Shown: positions 8,586 to 17,733, counted from the stretch's first letter. The stretch: DNA of 36,780 nucleotides from Thermoplasmatota archaeon (GCA_016930995.1 JAFGFQ010000053.1:1-36780), one strand, 5' to 3'. Numbers and translations: made by a program. Notes: a model not told the origin generated them from the sequence alone.

Positions 8586-8593
8586 TTTTTAAG
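8586..8593 (-). promoter_or_regulatory. TATA box of the slipin-nfeD operon
   Basis: Minus-strand CTTAAAAA. Initiation would fall near 8564, giving a short leader that contains the GGAGGT ribosome site. Confidence 0.5.
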
Positions 8594-8621
8594 TGTTTCT
8601 GTCGGTCCTTTTTTTGAAGCG

Positions 8622-9960
<1,339 letters not shown>

Positions 9961-9972
9961 AGAACGTAAACA

Positions 9973-9980
9973 TTTTTATC
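9973..9980 (+). promoter_or_regulatory. TATA box of the serA-type gene
   Basis: TTTTTATC, about 26 bp before a predicted start near 10002, directly at the strong GGAGGT (10001-10006) that precedes ATG 10013. Confidence 0.5.
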
Positions 9981-10012
9981 CCTGTGCTGATACACGTCAT
10001 GGAGGTAGTACG

Positions 10013-10957
10013 ATGAAAATACTTATTACGGATAAAACCGAAAATGCAGTTATTCAACAACTCAAGGATGCTGGTCATGAGGTGACGTTTAACGAAATGG
10101 ATCCTGCGACGTTGCAAAAGGAGATATCGAACTACGATGGTCTTATGGTGCGCAGCAGAACAAAAGTGACCGCTGATGTCATCACTGCTGCGAAAGGAAA
10201 ACTCAAGGTGATTGGACGAGCAGGTATTGGTGTTGACAATATCGATCTTCCCACCGCGTCGAAGCACCATATCAAGGTCGTGAACGCTCCCACTGGTACG
10301 ACGGAAAGTGTTGCAGAGCTTGCGTTTGGTCTGATGCTTGCTGCATCCCGTTCGATTCCTCAGGCGGATCATTCGATGAAGCGAGGGTTATGGGAGAAGA
10401 AAGCGTTTAAAGGTGTTGAGCTATGTGGCAAAACACTGGGGATCATCGGAATCGGACGCATTGGAACGGAACTAGGCAAGCGTGCGTTGGCGTTCAAAAT
10501 GAAGGTTCTTGCGTATGATAAGTACATCCAGAAATCACCTGCTGAGAAAATTGAGATAGTGCCCCTTGAGACAGTGCTTACGCAATCCGATTACATCTCG
10601 TTGCATATCCCGTTTGTGAAACAGGAAGGTGCCACGATTAAGGACCATGAGTTCGAGCTTATGAAAAACGGTGTCATCATCATCAACTGTGCCAGGGGTG
10701 GCGTAGTTGACGAACCGGCGTTGCTGAAACAGTTGAATGCGGGAAAAGTGCAGGCTGCTGCTCTTGATGTGTATGCGGCAGAGCCACCGACGTTCAAAGA
10801 GCTTGTCACCCATCCGAAGGTCATCTGTACACCGCATATTGGCGCGTCGACAAAAGAAGGTCAGCTGCGTGCTGGGAAGATTTGTGCTGAGCAAATGCTT
10901 CTTGTTTTATCTGGAAAAACACCTGAGTTTTGGGTGAATAAAAAAATGATGGAATGA
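10013..10957 (+). CDS. serA: D-3-phosphoglycerate dehydrogenase-type 2-hydroxyacid dehydrogenase, no ACT domain
   Basis: A 314-residue NAD-dependent D-2-hydroxyacid dehydrogenase. The Rossmann motif GIIGIGRIG, the substrate arginine in NCARGGVVDE and the catalytic histidine in TPHIGAST are all visible. Early segments such as DGLMVRSRTKVTADVI and GRAGIGVDNID resemble phosphoglycerate dehydrogenase, the first step of serine synthesis. The regulatory ACT domain of long SerA proteins is absent, so serine feedback is unlikely by that route. Another 2-hydroxyacid could be the true substrate. The stop codon overlaps the start of the translin-family gene (ATGA). Confidence 0.85.
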   Translation: MKILITDKTENAVIQQLKDAGHEVTFNEMDPATLQKEISNYDGLMVRSRTKVTADVITAAKGKLKVIGRAGIGVDNIDLPTASKHHIKVVNAPTGTTESVAELAFGLMLAASRSIPQADHSMKRGLWEKKAFKGVELCGKTLGIIGIGRIGTELGKRALAFKMKVLAYDKYIQKSPAEKIEIVPLETVLTQSDYISLHIPFVKQEGATIKDHEFELMKNGVIIINCARGGVVDEPALLKQLNAGKVQAAALDVYAAEPPTFKELVTHPKVICTPHIGASTKEGQLRAGKICAEQMLLVLSGKTPEFWVNKKMME

Positions 10958-11697
10958 ACATGAAAAGAGACGACGATCACAGTCATGTGATGAAGAATCT
11001 GGACGGCATCATCGAGAAGATAGATCAGCAGATCGGTGAGAAAGAGAAAATACGAGAGGAAGCGTTGAAAGCCTCACGGGATATTATTATCAATTGTCGT
11101 CGGGGTATTCAGCAGCTCCATCGAGACAGGCTGACGGAGGCGGAAGGTTACATTAAGCAGGCATCAGCAAAGCTGGTGCAGCTGTATGATGGGACAAAGG
11201 ATCACCCTGATATCTTCCACGCGGGGTTTGTGGAGAACGCTGCCCAAGAATTTGTCGAGATTTATTGTCTTTATAATATAATGAAAGGTGAACAGCTCCC
11301 TGATCCTGATGCTCTTCAAACGACGTATAGCGCTTATCTGCTGGGACTCTGTGATGTTGTCGGGGAGCTTCGTCGCGGGGCCCTTGATTTCATGCTTGAG
11401 GGAAATACCACTAAGGCGAATGAGTACCTGAAATTTATGGACCGGATTTATGATTCCATCATGGGTTTTGATTATCCGTCGTCTTTGATTCCTATTAAAA
11501 AGAAGCAGGATATGGTCCGGGGGCTTATTGAGAAGACCCGCGGAGAGCTTGTCGTCTCCAGTTGTGAGCGTCGTATCCATGATCGGACCCATGAGTTCCA
11601 TGGGATCCTCGATCAGGTGAACGGTGAGAAGAATAACAGGAGGAAAAAGACCGATGAAGGCGAGGATGAGGATATCGATATCGACAAGGTCTGGTAG
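10954..11697 (+). CDS. Translin-family RNA-binding protein
   Basis: A 247-residue, mostly helical protein of the archaeal translin group (COG2178). These bind single-stranded RNA or DNA, and some relatives with a TRAX-type acid cluster have RNase activity. The segment ENAAQEFVEIYCLYNIM corresponds to the family core with paired glutamates, followed by YLLGLCDVVGELRRGALDFML. The last 25 residues are a charged tail (KKTDEGEDEDIDIDK). The ATG at 10954 overlaps the serA stop; an alternative ATG at 10960 lies two codons in. A T-rich stretch (11701-11722) follows the gene and precedes the tbp promoter. Confidence 0.82.
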   Translation: MNMKRDDDHSHVMKNLDGIIEKIDQQIGEKEKIREEALKASRDIIINCRRGIQQLHRDRLTEAEGYIKQASAKLVQLYDGTKDHPDIFHAGFVENAAQEFVEIYCLYNIMKGEQLPDPDALQTTYSAYLLGLCDVVGELRRGALDFMLEGNTTKANEYLKFMDRIYDSIMGFDYPSSLIPIKKKQDMVRGLIEKTRGELVVSSCERRIHDRTHEFHGILDQVNGEKNNRRKKTDEGEDEDIDIDKVW

Positions 11698-11730
11698 GAT
11701 TTTGTCGTTTTTTTCGTTTTTTACGAAATG

Positions 11731-11751
11731 TTTATAAAAACCCTTTATATA
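11731..11751 (+). promoter_or_regulatory. Two stacked TATA boxes of the tbp pair
   Basis: TTTATAAA at 11731-11738 and TTTATATA at 11744-11751, centres 13 bp apart. The first predicts initiation near 11761, inside the AAGGAGGG ribosome site (11756-11763). The second predicts initiation at about 11774, exactly on the ATG, giving a leaderless message. Confidence 0.55.
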
Positions 11752-11773
11752 CTTCAAGGAGGGAAATTTTCTT

Positions 11774-12334
11774 ATGGTCGAGGTCCAGGTGGAAAACATT
11801 ATCGTTTCTTTTTCAGTGTCGTCCGAACTGGAATTGCCACAACTTGTTGAGATTCTGCCTGATGCGCAGTATAACCCAGACGATGCTCCTGTGATCATAC
11901 TGCAGTTTTCTCATCCTCATTGCATGGCCACGCTTTCATCGACTGGACAGGTTGTGGTGACTGGGCCAAAAAGCATGGATGAGGTCCACGATGTGGTAAA
12001 AATGGTTATTGATCGTCTGCATGTGGTCGGAATTGAACTTCAAGAAACACCTGAGCTTACGGTGCAGAATGTGACGGTCTCGACACATCTCAACCAGAAA
12101 ATAAAGTTGCGCAGCCTGGCGAAATCCCTGCAAATCGAGGGGTTTGCTCCAAGAGAGTTTCCAGGGTTGGTCTATAAAGGCGATGACCCAAACACAGTTA
12201 TACTACTGTTTGATTCGGGGAAGATAGTCTGCAACGGGCTTCGCCTGGAAGATGTTACTGTTGCTCTTGAGAATATGATGAAAAAATTGGAATCATTTGG
12301 TATAAAAAAGGAGGAAAATGTATGCCCGAAGTAA
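11774..12334 (+). CDS. Divergent TATA-binding protein paralogue with degenerate N-terminal lobe
   Basis: A 186-residue protein that aligns end to end with the canonical TBP encoded next to it and keeps the two-lobe saddle length. The central Asn of each lobe is present (VENII, VQNVT). The C-lobe keeps both intercalating phenylalanines (F129 in EFPGLVY and F146 in ILLFDSGK). In the N-lobe the same positions are A38 and S55, and FPGLVYR has become APVIILQ. DNA kinking by that lobe should therefore be lost or changed. A strong AGGAGGG precedes ATG 11774. The 3' end overlaps the canonical gene by 13 nt. It could be a half-binding regulator, a TFB-binding decoy or a heteromeric partner. Confidence 0.85.
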   Translation: MVEVQVENIIVSFSVSSELELPQLVEILPDAQYNPDDAPVIILQFSHPHCMATLSSTGQVVVTGPKSMDEVHDVVKMVIDRLHVVGIELQETPELTVQNVTVSTHLNQKIKLRSLAKSLQIEGFAPREFPGLVYKGDDPNTVILLFDSGKIVCNGLRLEDVTVALENMMKKLESFGIKKEENVCPK

Positions 12335-12873
12335 TCGTAGAAAATATTGTCGCGTCAACGTCTTTTTCCGATAAATTGGATTTGGACGTGATTGCACAAT
12401 CATTGGAAGAAGCTGAATATGAGCCTGAGCAGTTCCCTGGGCTTGTGTATCGTTTGAGTAGCCCAAAAACCGCAACCCTCTTATTTCGGAGTGGGAAGGC
12501 GAATTGTACTGGTGCGAAGAATATTGAGGACGTCCGAACGACGATTAACATTATTGCGGAGAAGTTGAAGAAGTTAGGGGTCGAGGTCTATAAGGACCCT
12601 GAAATTGTCATTCAGAACATCGTCGCGATTTCAGATCTTGGTGGCGAGCTGAACCTCAATGAGGTCGCAATGGCGCTGGGCTTGGAGAACGTCGAGTATG
12701 AACCAGAGCAGTTCCCTGGACTTGTCTATCGGATTAAGGAACCTCGGGTTGCGATGTTGCTGTTCGGCTCTGGCAAGATTGTCTGCACAGGGGCGCGGAA
12801 GATAACAGATGTGTCCCTTGCCGTGGAGAAACTATCCCAGGAGCTCTCTTCGCTTGGTTTGATCCATCATTAG
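12322..12873 (+). CDS. tbp: TATA-binding protein (canonical)
   Basis: A 183-residue archaeal TBP that recognises TATA boxes and recruits TFB and RNA polymerase. Two direct repeats are seen: VENIVAS...EYEPEQFPGLVYR...TLLFRSGKANCTGAK (about 6-66) and IQNIVAI...EYEPEQFPGLVYR...MLLFGSGKIVCTGAR (about 97-158). The four intercalating phenylalanines are F38, F55, F131 and F148. GGAGG at 12309-12313, inside the upstream paralogue, stands 8 nt before ATG 12322. The start lies within the preceding gene, so expression is coupled to the degenerate paralogue. A hairpin with a T-run follows. Confidence 0.97.
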   Translation: MPEVIVENIVASTSFSDKLDLDVIAQSLEEAEYEPEQFPGLVYRLSSPKTATLLFRSGKANCTGAKNIEDVRTTINIIAEKLKKLGVEVYKDPEIVIQNIVAISDLGGELNLNEVAMALGLENVEYEPEQFPGLVYRIKEPRVAMLLFGSGKIVCTGARKITDVSLAVEKLSQELSSLGLIHH

Positions 12874-12903
12874 AGTCATCATTGCGGTGAGAAGTACCAC
12901 TTT

Positions 12904-12932
12904 ACAAAAAGGGTCCTTCTTGTCTTTTTTTT
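12904..12932 (+). terminator. Hairpin plus long T-run after tbp
   Basis: ACAAAAAGG pairs with CCTTCTTGT (one mismatch) in 12904-12923 and is followed by TTTTTTTT (12925-12932) and more T-rich sequence. It is well placed as the end of the tbp transcript. Confidence 0.6.
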
Positions 12933-12952
12933 ATTTTTATCTGTTGTGTTTT

Positions 12953-13106
12953 TTTATTTAAACTGCCTTACTCTTTTTTATGATTGTACCGTGTCGAGGA
13001 GTTAATTTTATGTACCTGTTTCTCATTCAGGGGATGGTGAGGGGGTCTAAAGAATTGAATTGAAAATTCTTTTTTCATTCTTTTCCTCCCAGACTTTTTA
13101 GACCCC
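12953..13106 (+). other. Structured intergenic region, possible small RNA with a 17-codon ORF
   Basis: After the tbp terminator, a TATA-like TTTATTTAAA (12953-12962) precedes a GAGGAG ribosome-like site (12995-13000) and a 17-codon ORF from ATG 13010 to TGA 13063 (MYLFLIQGMVRGSKELN). A perfect 10-bp inverted repeat (GGGGTCTAAA at 13042-13051, TTTAGACCCC at 13097-13106) encloses a second hairpin (AAAGAATT at 13049-13056, AATTCTTT at 13065-13072). The two helices share three bases, so they could compete. No known RNA family is recognised. The rest of the 12874-13206 gap is T-rich and otherwise empty. Confidence 0.4.
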
Positions 13107-13206
13107 TTCTCTTCATTTTCTCAGAGGTGAATTTGAAAAATCTTTTCTCGTCTCATGGTATTATAAAGGAAAAGAAAAAAAAGAAAGAGATAGTTCCTTG
13201 GTAGTG

Positions 13207-13740
13207 TTATGCTGTTTTAAAGAGTTCTTTTACGTCTTCGATTTTCGGGTTTAGCATCCCGCTGATTCGTATTGAAAAGATATCTTCCATCATCATGATG
13301 TCACTTATGTACGATCCGTATTTTTTATTGATGAATTCAGTGAATCGTTTTGCAACAATGATGTCTTTTGCAGTAAAGCACATCAACATGTCATAGTCCC
13401 CTTGGACGATGCAGGCTGTTTGCACAAAGATCCCAAGGTTTTTCCCAGCGTATTTCTTAAACCCGTCGATGAGATTGTCAATGATATCGCCTGCGGGTTG
13501 GTTTGACCGTTTGATAAGCATGATATAATGATGGACGCCTTGTTTTTCTTTATCTGGTATCGCAGTGTATCCCCAGATTGTCTTGTTGTTCTCAAGACGT
13601 TTGATAATACGCCAGACTTTTTGTCTGGAGAATCCACATGTTTTGGCGATTTTATCAATACTTTCATTTGAATTTCGTTGCAACTGTTCGATTACTCGCT
13701 TCTCGTCTTGGTCTATTTGTTTTTTGCTACTTTTAGCCAT
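13207..13740 (-). CDS. Lrp/AsnC-type transcriptional regulator
   Basis: A 177-residue protein with an N-terminal winged helix-turn-helix (about 10-55; NESIDKIAKTCGFSRQKVWRIIKRLE) and a C-terminal effector or oligomerisation domain (HHYIMLIKRS... to the end). The spacer and C-terminal domain are less typical than in short Lrp proteins. ATG 13740 has AGGGGA at 8-nt spacing; ATG 13746 stands too close to it. A 12-bp palindrome lies about 80 bp upstream and could be an autoregulatory operator. No target gene is evident, though the YkgJ-type gene is transcribed divergently from the same region. Confidence 0.82.
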   Translation of the reverse strand: MAKSSKKQIDQDEKRVIEQLQRNSNESIDKIAKTCGFSRQKVWRIIKRLENNKTIWGYTAIPDKEKQGVHHYIMLIKRSNQPAGDIIDNLIDGFKKYAGKNLGIFVQTACIVQGDYDMLMCFTAKDIIVAKRFTEFINKKYGSYISDIMMMEDIFSIRISGMLNPKIEDVKELFKTA

Positions 13741-13816
13741 TATCATATCCCCTATGATATTTTAATTCTATATGAGTCTATTTTTTAACTCTTTTAATAC
13801 CTTTTGATATATACAA

Positions 13817-13828
13817 GACTCAAGAGTC
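13817..13828. promoter_or_regulatory. Perfect palindrome, candidate operator of the Lrp-type regulator
   Basis: GACTCAAGAGTC, with a further GAGTC half-site at 13774-13778. It lies in the 340-bp AT-rich divergent region between the regulator and the YkgJ-type gene. Apart from this and TATA-like stretches, no gene is seen there. Confidence 0.45.
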
Positions 13829-14043
13829 AAAATACGTTCAAGTGTTATAAACGTTTCGCATAATATCCATATTTTTGAAGGATAAAGACCTTTATCGAAA
13901 CATTTATAAAATCTAAAATGATAGTCTATTGGGGGTTGCAGAGTTAACCAAATAAATCCTTTTTTTACTCTTCAACTTCCCCTTTCCTCCCTTTTCTTCC
14001 GAAGGATTTTGAGATATCGTACACACCTATAACATCCAAATGC

Positions 14044-14055
14044 TATTTATAATTA
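14044..14055 (+). promoter_or_regulatory. TATA box of the YkgJ-type gene
   Basis: TATTTATAATTA, with predicted initiation near 14076, only about 5 nt before ATG 14081. Confidence 0.5.
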
Positions 14056-14080
14056 TATGATATAATATAGTAAAGAACCT

Positions 14081-14482
14081 ATGGCGAACTGTTGTCTTAC
14101 AGCAAAATGTTTTCAATGCTGCGTTAAAACCAACATGATTCTCACCAATCATGACATTGAAACAATTGAAAAATTAGGATATGAATACCAATTCTTTGTA
14201 ACAGAACATAATGGTTGGTTACAGTTAAAAAACACCCACGGTCACTGTGTTTTCCATGATGGTACAGGATGCATTATTTATCCTCATAGACCCAAAGGGT
14301 GCACCCTCTATCCCATCGTCTATAACAAGACCAAGAACTGTGCGATACTTGATTGTGAGTGTCCACAGAGACACTGTTTTTTCATTTCACCTATAAAACA
14401 ACAAGATCTCAGTAATTTGGTCTATACCCTTGAGAAAGAAAGAAGAAATCGTAAGCAGAACAAAAAGAGCACAAACAGATAA
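14081..14482 (+). CDS. YkgJ-type cysteine cluster protein
   Basis: A 133-residue protein of the zinc/iron-chelating cysteine cluster family. The N-terminus has CCLTAKCFQCC, the middle has GTGCIIYPHRPKGCTLYPIV, and further cysteines occur in CAILDCECPQRHC, about eleven in all. A metal cluster is likely; no reaction is known. The C-terminus is a basic tail (KERRNRKQNKK). The start lies just after a TATA-predicted transcript start, so the message is probably nearly leaderless. The neighbours give no functional hint. Confidence 0.8.
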   Translation: MANCCLTAKCFQCCVKTNMILTNHDIETIEKLGYEYQFFVTEHNGWLQLKNTHGHCVFHDGTGCIIYPHRPKGCTLYPIVYNKTKNCAILDCECPQRHCFFISPIKQQDLSNLVYTLEKERRNRKQNKKSTNR

Positions 14483-14483
14483 C

Positions 14484-14493
14484 TTTTTATATA
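14484..14493 (+). promoter_or_regulatory. TATA box of the secreted Ig-like protein gene
   Basis: TTTTTATATA directly after the YkgJ-type gene. Initiation is predicted near 14515, before an AGGGAG ribosome site and ATG 14529. Confidence 0.5.
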
Positions 14494-14528
14494 CTAAAAG
14501 ATTTTGTTTATGTAGGGAGTGAAAGAAT

Positions 14529-15485
14529 ATGTCTTCCATACGCGTAGTATTGTTACTATTTGCTGTTATCCTGCTTAGTCTAACACCTCTGTCATATACA
14601 TCTGCTGATGAAATAGGAAATCCTTTTTCCCAGACCGCATCTCCGTGCATAGCCATGGAACCGGTAGGTAATTTATCAGGATATGTCACTGATACGTATC
14701 AAAACCCTCTTGGAAATGCCCGTATCAGGATCTATTTTCATGGGACCTATGAAGAGAACTACAGTGATACATCTGGATATTATCATGTGACGAATATTCC
14801 TCTCTGTTATTGCTTAAAAAATGCCACCTGCTCAAAATCAGGATATCAAAGTGAATGGGTGATGCTGAGTATCTCTGAAAACACCACCTATGATTTTATA
14901 CTTCGTCCTCTGAATGACTCCTGCTACCCGTTGTTCAACGGAACAATAGGTAAACATGGGATATTCATCAGCTGTGTGAATGTCACTTTTGTGATTATTG
15001 GAAATGTCGATGCAGTTTATTATCGACTCGATGGTGGCTCGTGGACTCACTATGTATCAGCGTTCATGGTCTGTGAAGATGGACCACACGTATTAGATTG
15101 GTACTGGATTTACCAAGGTAATGAATCGGCAATCCTAACTGCTCCTTCGTTTTTCATTGATTGGACTCCTCCGAGCATTCAGCTCTCCTCTAAAAGAATC
15201 GGTCTGAATAGAATCAAGATTACTGCAACAGCTTTTGATGCAGAATCCGGGATGGAGAAAGTCGAGTTTTATATTGATGATCAATTACTTGGGAATATCA
15301 CCAGTGCTGGACCAGACTACGAATGGATTTGGAAAACACCGGATAATAACAATCATACGATACAGGTGAATGCGTATGATAATGCGGGAAATTCCGCTGA
15401 AAGCACACTTGTCATATCATTTCATGATATGGTTCATACTCAACATTGGTTTTTCTTATTGGTTCAAAGAGTCTTTCTCTGTTAA
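14529..15485 (+). CDS. Secreted protein with carboxypeptidase-regulatory-like and Ig-like domains
   Basis: A 318-residue exported protein. Residues 1-26 are a signal peptide (VVLLLFAVILLSLTPLSYTSA). Residues about 48-125 form a carboxypeptidase-regulatory-like beta sandwich (LSGYVTDTYQNPLGNARIRI, then SGYYHVTNIP). Residues about 209-295 form an Ig-like domain (VEFYIDDQLLGN, NAYDNAGNSAES). Many N-x-S/T sites suggest surface glycosylation. It probably acts as a surface adhesion or binding protein. The last 20 residues (HTQHWFFLLVQRVFLC) look unlike either domain and end abruptly; other frames stay open a little further, so the C-terminus may be frameshifted. Confidence 0.7.
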   Translation: MSSIRVVLLLFAVILLSLTPLSYTSADEIGNPFSQTASPCIAMEPVGNLSGYVTDTYQNPLGNARIRIYFHGTYEENYSDTSGYYHVTNIPLCYCLKNATCSKSGYQSEWVMLSISENTTYDFILRPLNDSCYPLFNGTIGKHGIFISCVNVTFVIIGNVDAVYYRLDGGSWTHYVSAFMVCEDGPHVLDWYWIYQGNESAILTAPSFFIDWTPPSIQLSSKRIGLNRIKITATAFDAESGMEKVEFYIDDQLLGNITSAGPDYEWIWKTPDNNNHTIQVNAYDNAGNSAESTLVISFHDMVHTQHWFFLLVQRVFLC

Positions 15486-15665
15486 ATCCTTTAGTATCAA
15501 CAATGCATCAGAGATAGAATAAGAACAGTATATCATAGTCATTGCACCTGGTTTTATACGTGTCGATAGATGGTACATCAAGCATTTGACTGCTTTTCCC
15601 CAGAGTTTTTTCCATAGAAAATTATTTAAATTAAATAACAAATATTTAAACAATACAAGGTAACT

Positions 15666-17081
15666 ATGAATAAGAAATTGAGATTTTCATTATCGTTTGC
15701 CATCACCGTGTTTCTCATGATTCTTCCTACGTGGTCGACTGCGGTCATCGGTAGGATACTTTCTGCAAATGATTTTCTAAAGCAAACTGATCAACAATAC
15801 AGCGTTTATGACCTGCTCATTATCACTCCTCGGGTTTTCCGTAGCGAGCTGCTTCCTCTCGTCAGACATAAAAATAGAATAGGGATTCGAACGATCCTTG
15901 TCGACACTGATGAGGTATATGACCAGATGTTTTGGCAAGGAAGGGACGAAGCGGAAAAGGTGAAATACTTTATCAAAGCGGCTATCGAACACTGGGGCGT
16001 TCGGTACGTGCTGCTGGTTGGGGGACGAAGCAATCAAGGAAAGATAGAAAAATATTGGGTGCCTGTTCGGTACAGCTCTCTGAACCGCCCTTATGAAAGT
16101 TACCCTGAATCTGAGTTCCTCTCTGATCTTTATTTTGCAGATATCTACGATGAGAATGGTTCTTTCTCAAGTTGGGATGATAATGGAAACGGGCTCTATG
16201 GAGAATGGCCTATAGGGGAGGGGGCTGTTGATCATCCTGATCTTATCCCGGATGTGAGCCTTGGTCGACTCCCTTGTTTGAATAGATACGAACTACGAAT
16301 CGTTGTACGAAAAATCATCGTGTACGAGACCTTCGGCTGTGCCGAATCTTGGTTTAAGACCATGGTCGTTGTCGCAGGAGATACCTATCCAGGACGAACC
16401 CCGTACTACGACGGGGAGGTCTATACCCAACAAGGTCTGGACCTCATGACGGGATTTCGCCCCGTAAAGCTCTGGACGTCTGATGGGAGTTTAAAGCATT
16501 GGATGAATGTTGTTTCCGCAATCAACAAAGGCTGTGGTTTTCTCTGGATGTCTGGTCATGGCAATCCGAAATCATGGTCGACGCATCCGCCAGATGATAA
16601 CGACACCTGGATTCATGGGCTTCGTATGCGTAGCCTTCCGTTTTTACGCAACCGTCAAAAACTACCGATTTGTATCACCGGTAGCGGTTGTTTCAACAAC
16701 ATGTTTAACGTCAGCTTCGCCAATGCCCGGTGGATATGGGGCTCTCGCACACCCTATTGTATTGGTTGGGCTTTGATGATCCAGCGAAACGGGGGTAGTA
16801 TCGCGACGATCGGTGCCACAGCTTTTAGCTACGAGTCCCCTGATATCAACCTTGGGTATGGTGGTATCGAATGGCTTGACCGGCAATTCTTCGCGGAGTA
16901 CAGCTTGAATCATACCGACATTCTTGGTGAAACATGGAGTAGGTCCGTCACCTCTGTCGTGAATGCATGTCCGATTGACTGGTCTGATAGCACGATTGAT
17001 GGGTCAGCGATTATCGCAAAAAACATCGAACAATGGGTACTATTTGGCGATCCGAGTCTCAAAATCGGAGGATATCGATAA
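15666..17081 (+). CDS. Secreted gingipain-type cysteine peptidase (family C25)
   Basis: A 471-residue protein with an N-terminal signal peptide (about 1-26) and a caspase-like C25 fold. The catalytic His is H298 in LWMSGHGNPKSW and the catalytic Cys is C342 in CITGSGCFNN. An upstream IPDVSLGRLP segment and a terminal WVLFGDPSLK are also typical of C25 proteins. It would cleave proteins outside the cell. The large C-terminal adhesion domains of bacterial gingipains are missing. AAGG and an AT-rich TATA region (15621-15636) precede ATG 15666. The upstream secreted Ig-like protein is codirectional but separately promoted. Secreted C25 peptidases are known from sediment archaea of the MBG-D type. 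Confidence 0.88.
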   Translation: MNKKLRFSLSFAITVFLMILPTWSTAVIGRILSANDFLKQTDQQYSVYDLLIITPRVFRSELLPLVRHKNRIGIRTILVDTDEVYDQMFWQGRDEAEKVKYFIKAAIEHWGVRYVLLVGGRSNQGKIEKYWVPVRYSSLNRPYESYPESEFLSDLYFADIYDENGSFSSWDDNGNGLYGEWPIGEGAVDHPDLIPDVSLGRLPCLNRYELRIVVRKIIVYETFGCAESWFKTMVVVAGDTYPGRTPYYDGEVYTQQGLDLMTGFRPVKLWTSDGSLKHWMNVVSAINKGCGFLWMSGHGNPKSWSTHPPDDNDTWIHGLRMRSLPFLRNRQKLPICITGSGCFNNMFNVSFANARWIWGSRTPYCIGWALMIQRNGGSIATIGATAFSYESPDINLGYGGIEWLDRQFFAEYSLNHTDILGETWSRSVTSVVNACPIDWSDSTIDGSAIIAKNIEQWVLFGDPSLKIGGYR

Positions 17082-17166
17082 TCCCTATCTGAATATTTTT
17101 TTATGGTAATAAGACACAAAGAAAGTTATTTTTCATTGAATATCTATTTTTTCATAAACGAAATGA

Positions 17167-17733
17167 TCATCTCATAGAAATATTACTTAAAATCTGACCG
17201 ATATTCTCTGCTGTCATCTCCAACATCACATAATCCCCGATATCGATGACATGATGCATCGATATATGAAGTTGTGAACCACACAGTACACATTTATCTT
17301 TTTTTATCGTCTCTAACGCATCTTTTTTGACTTTAATTAAAAGCGTGGGCACCGTCCAGATGAGCGTATCGATTTCCATGTCTTCAACAGAACCAACGAC
17401 TTTTCCTTCTCGCCCTAATACATCCACACCAAGGAGTCTTTCAGCATCGAATTTTGTGTTATGCGGAAGTAACTGAGTTCCTAGCTCCTTGAGCGGATGA
17501 TGTAAAACAACTTTGTCTCTCACTCCTGTTATTTCATCGATTTTCACATCTAATAACAGCGGGGATAATAGCGGTTTTTTTTTCTCAAGAGTCTGTGCCA
17601 TCTTTTTCTTAATTTTTATTGTCAAACCGAAAATGGTCCTTTCTTGAGTAATAATCGCACTATGTACAGTTCCAATGATGTGACCATCGGAGCTGATAAC
17701 TTCTTTCTTGCGCAAATCCGATAATTTTGTCAT
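17167..17733 (-). CDS. Double PRC-barrel protein
   Basis: A 188-residue protein with two PRC-barrel-like units: KLSDLRKKEVISSDGHIIGTV at the start and RLLGVDVLGREGKVVGSVEDM from about residue 90. PRC barrels are small beta domains found in RimM, in photosynthetic reaction-centre subunit H and in many archaeal proteins of unknown role, often with RNA or protein partners. A CVLCG pair near residue 150 could bind metal. ATG 17733 is preferred because the first barrel begins right after it and GGGAG lies 6 nt upstream; ATG 17766 would add eleven residues. It ends tail to tail with the C25 gene. Confidence 0.75.
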   Translation of the reverse strand: MTKLSDLRKKEVISSDGHIIGTVHSAIITQERTIFGLTIKIKKKMAQTLEKKKPLLSPLLLDVKIDEITGVRDKVVLHHPLKELGTQLLPHNTKFDAERLLGVDVLGREGKVVGSVEDMEIDTLIWTVPTLLIKVKKDALETIKKDKCVLCGSQLHISMHHVIDIGDYVMLEMTAENIGQILSNISMR

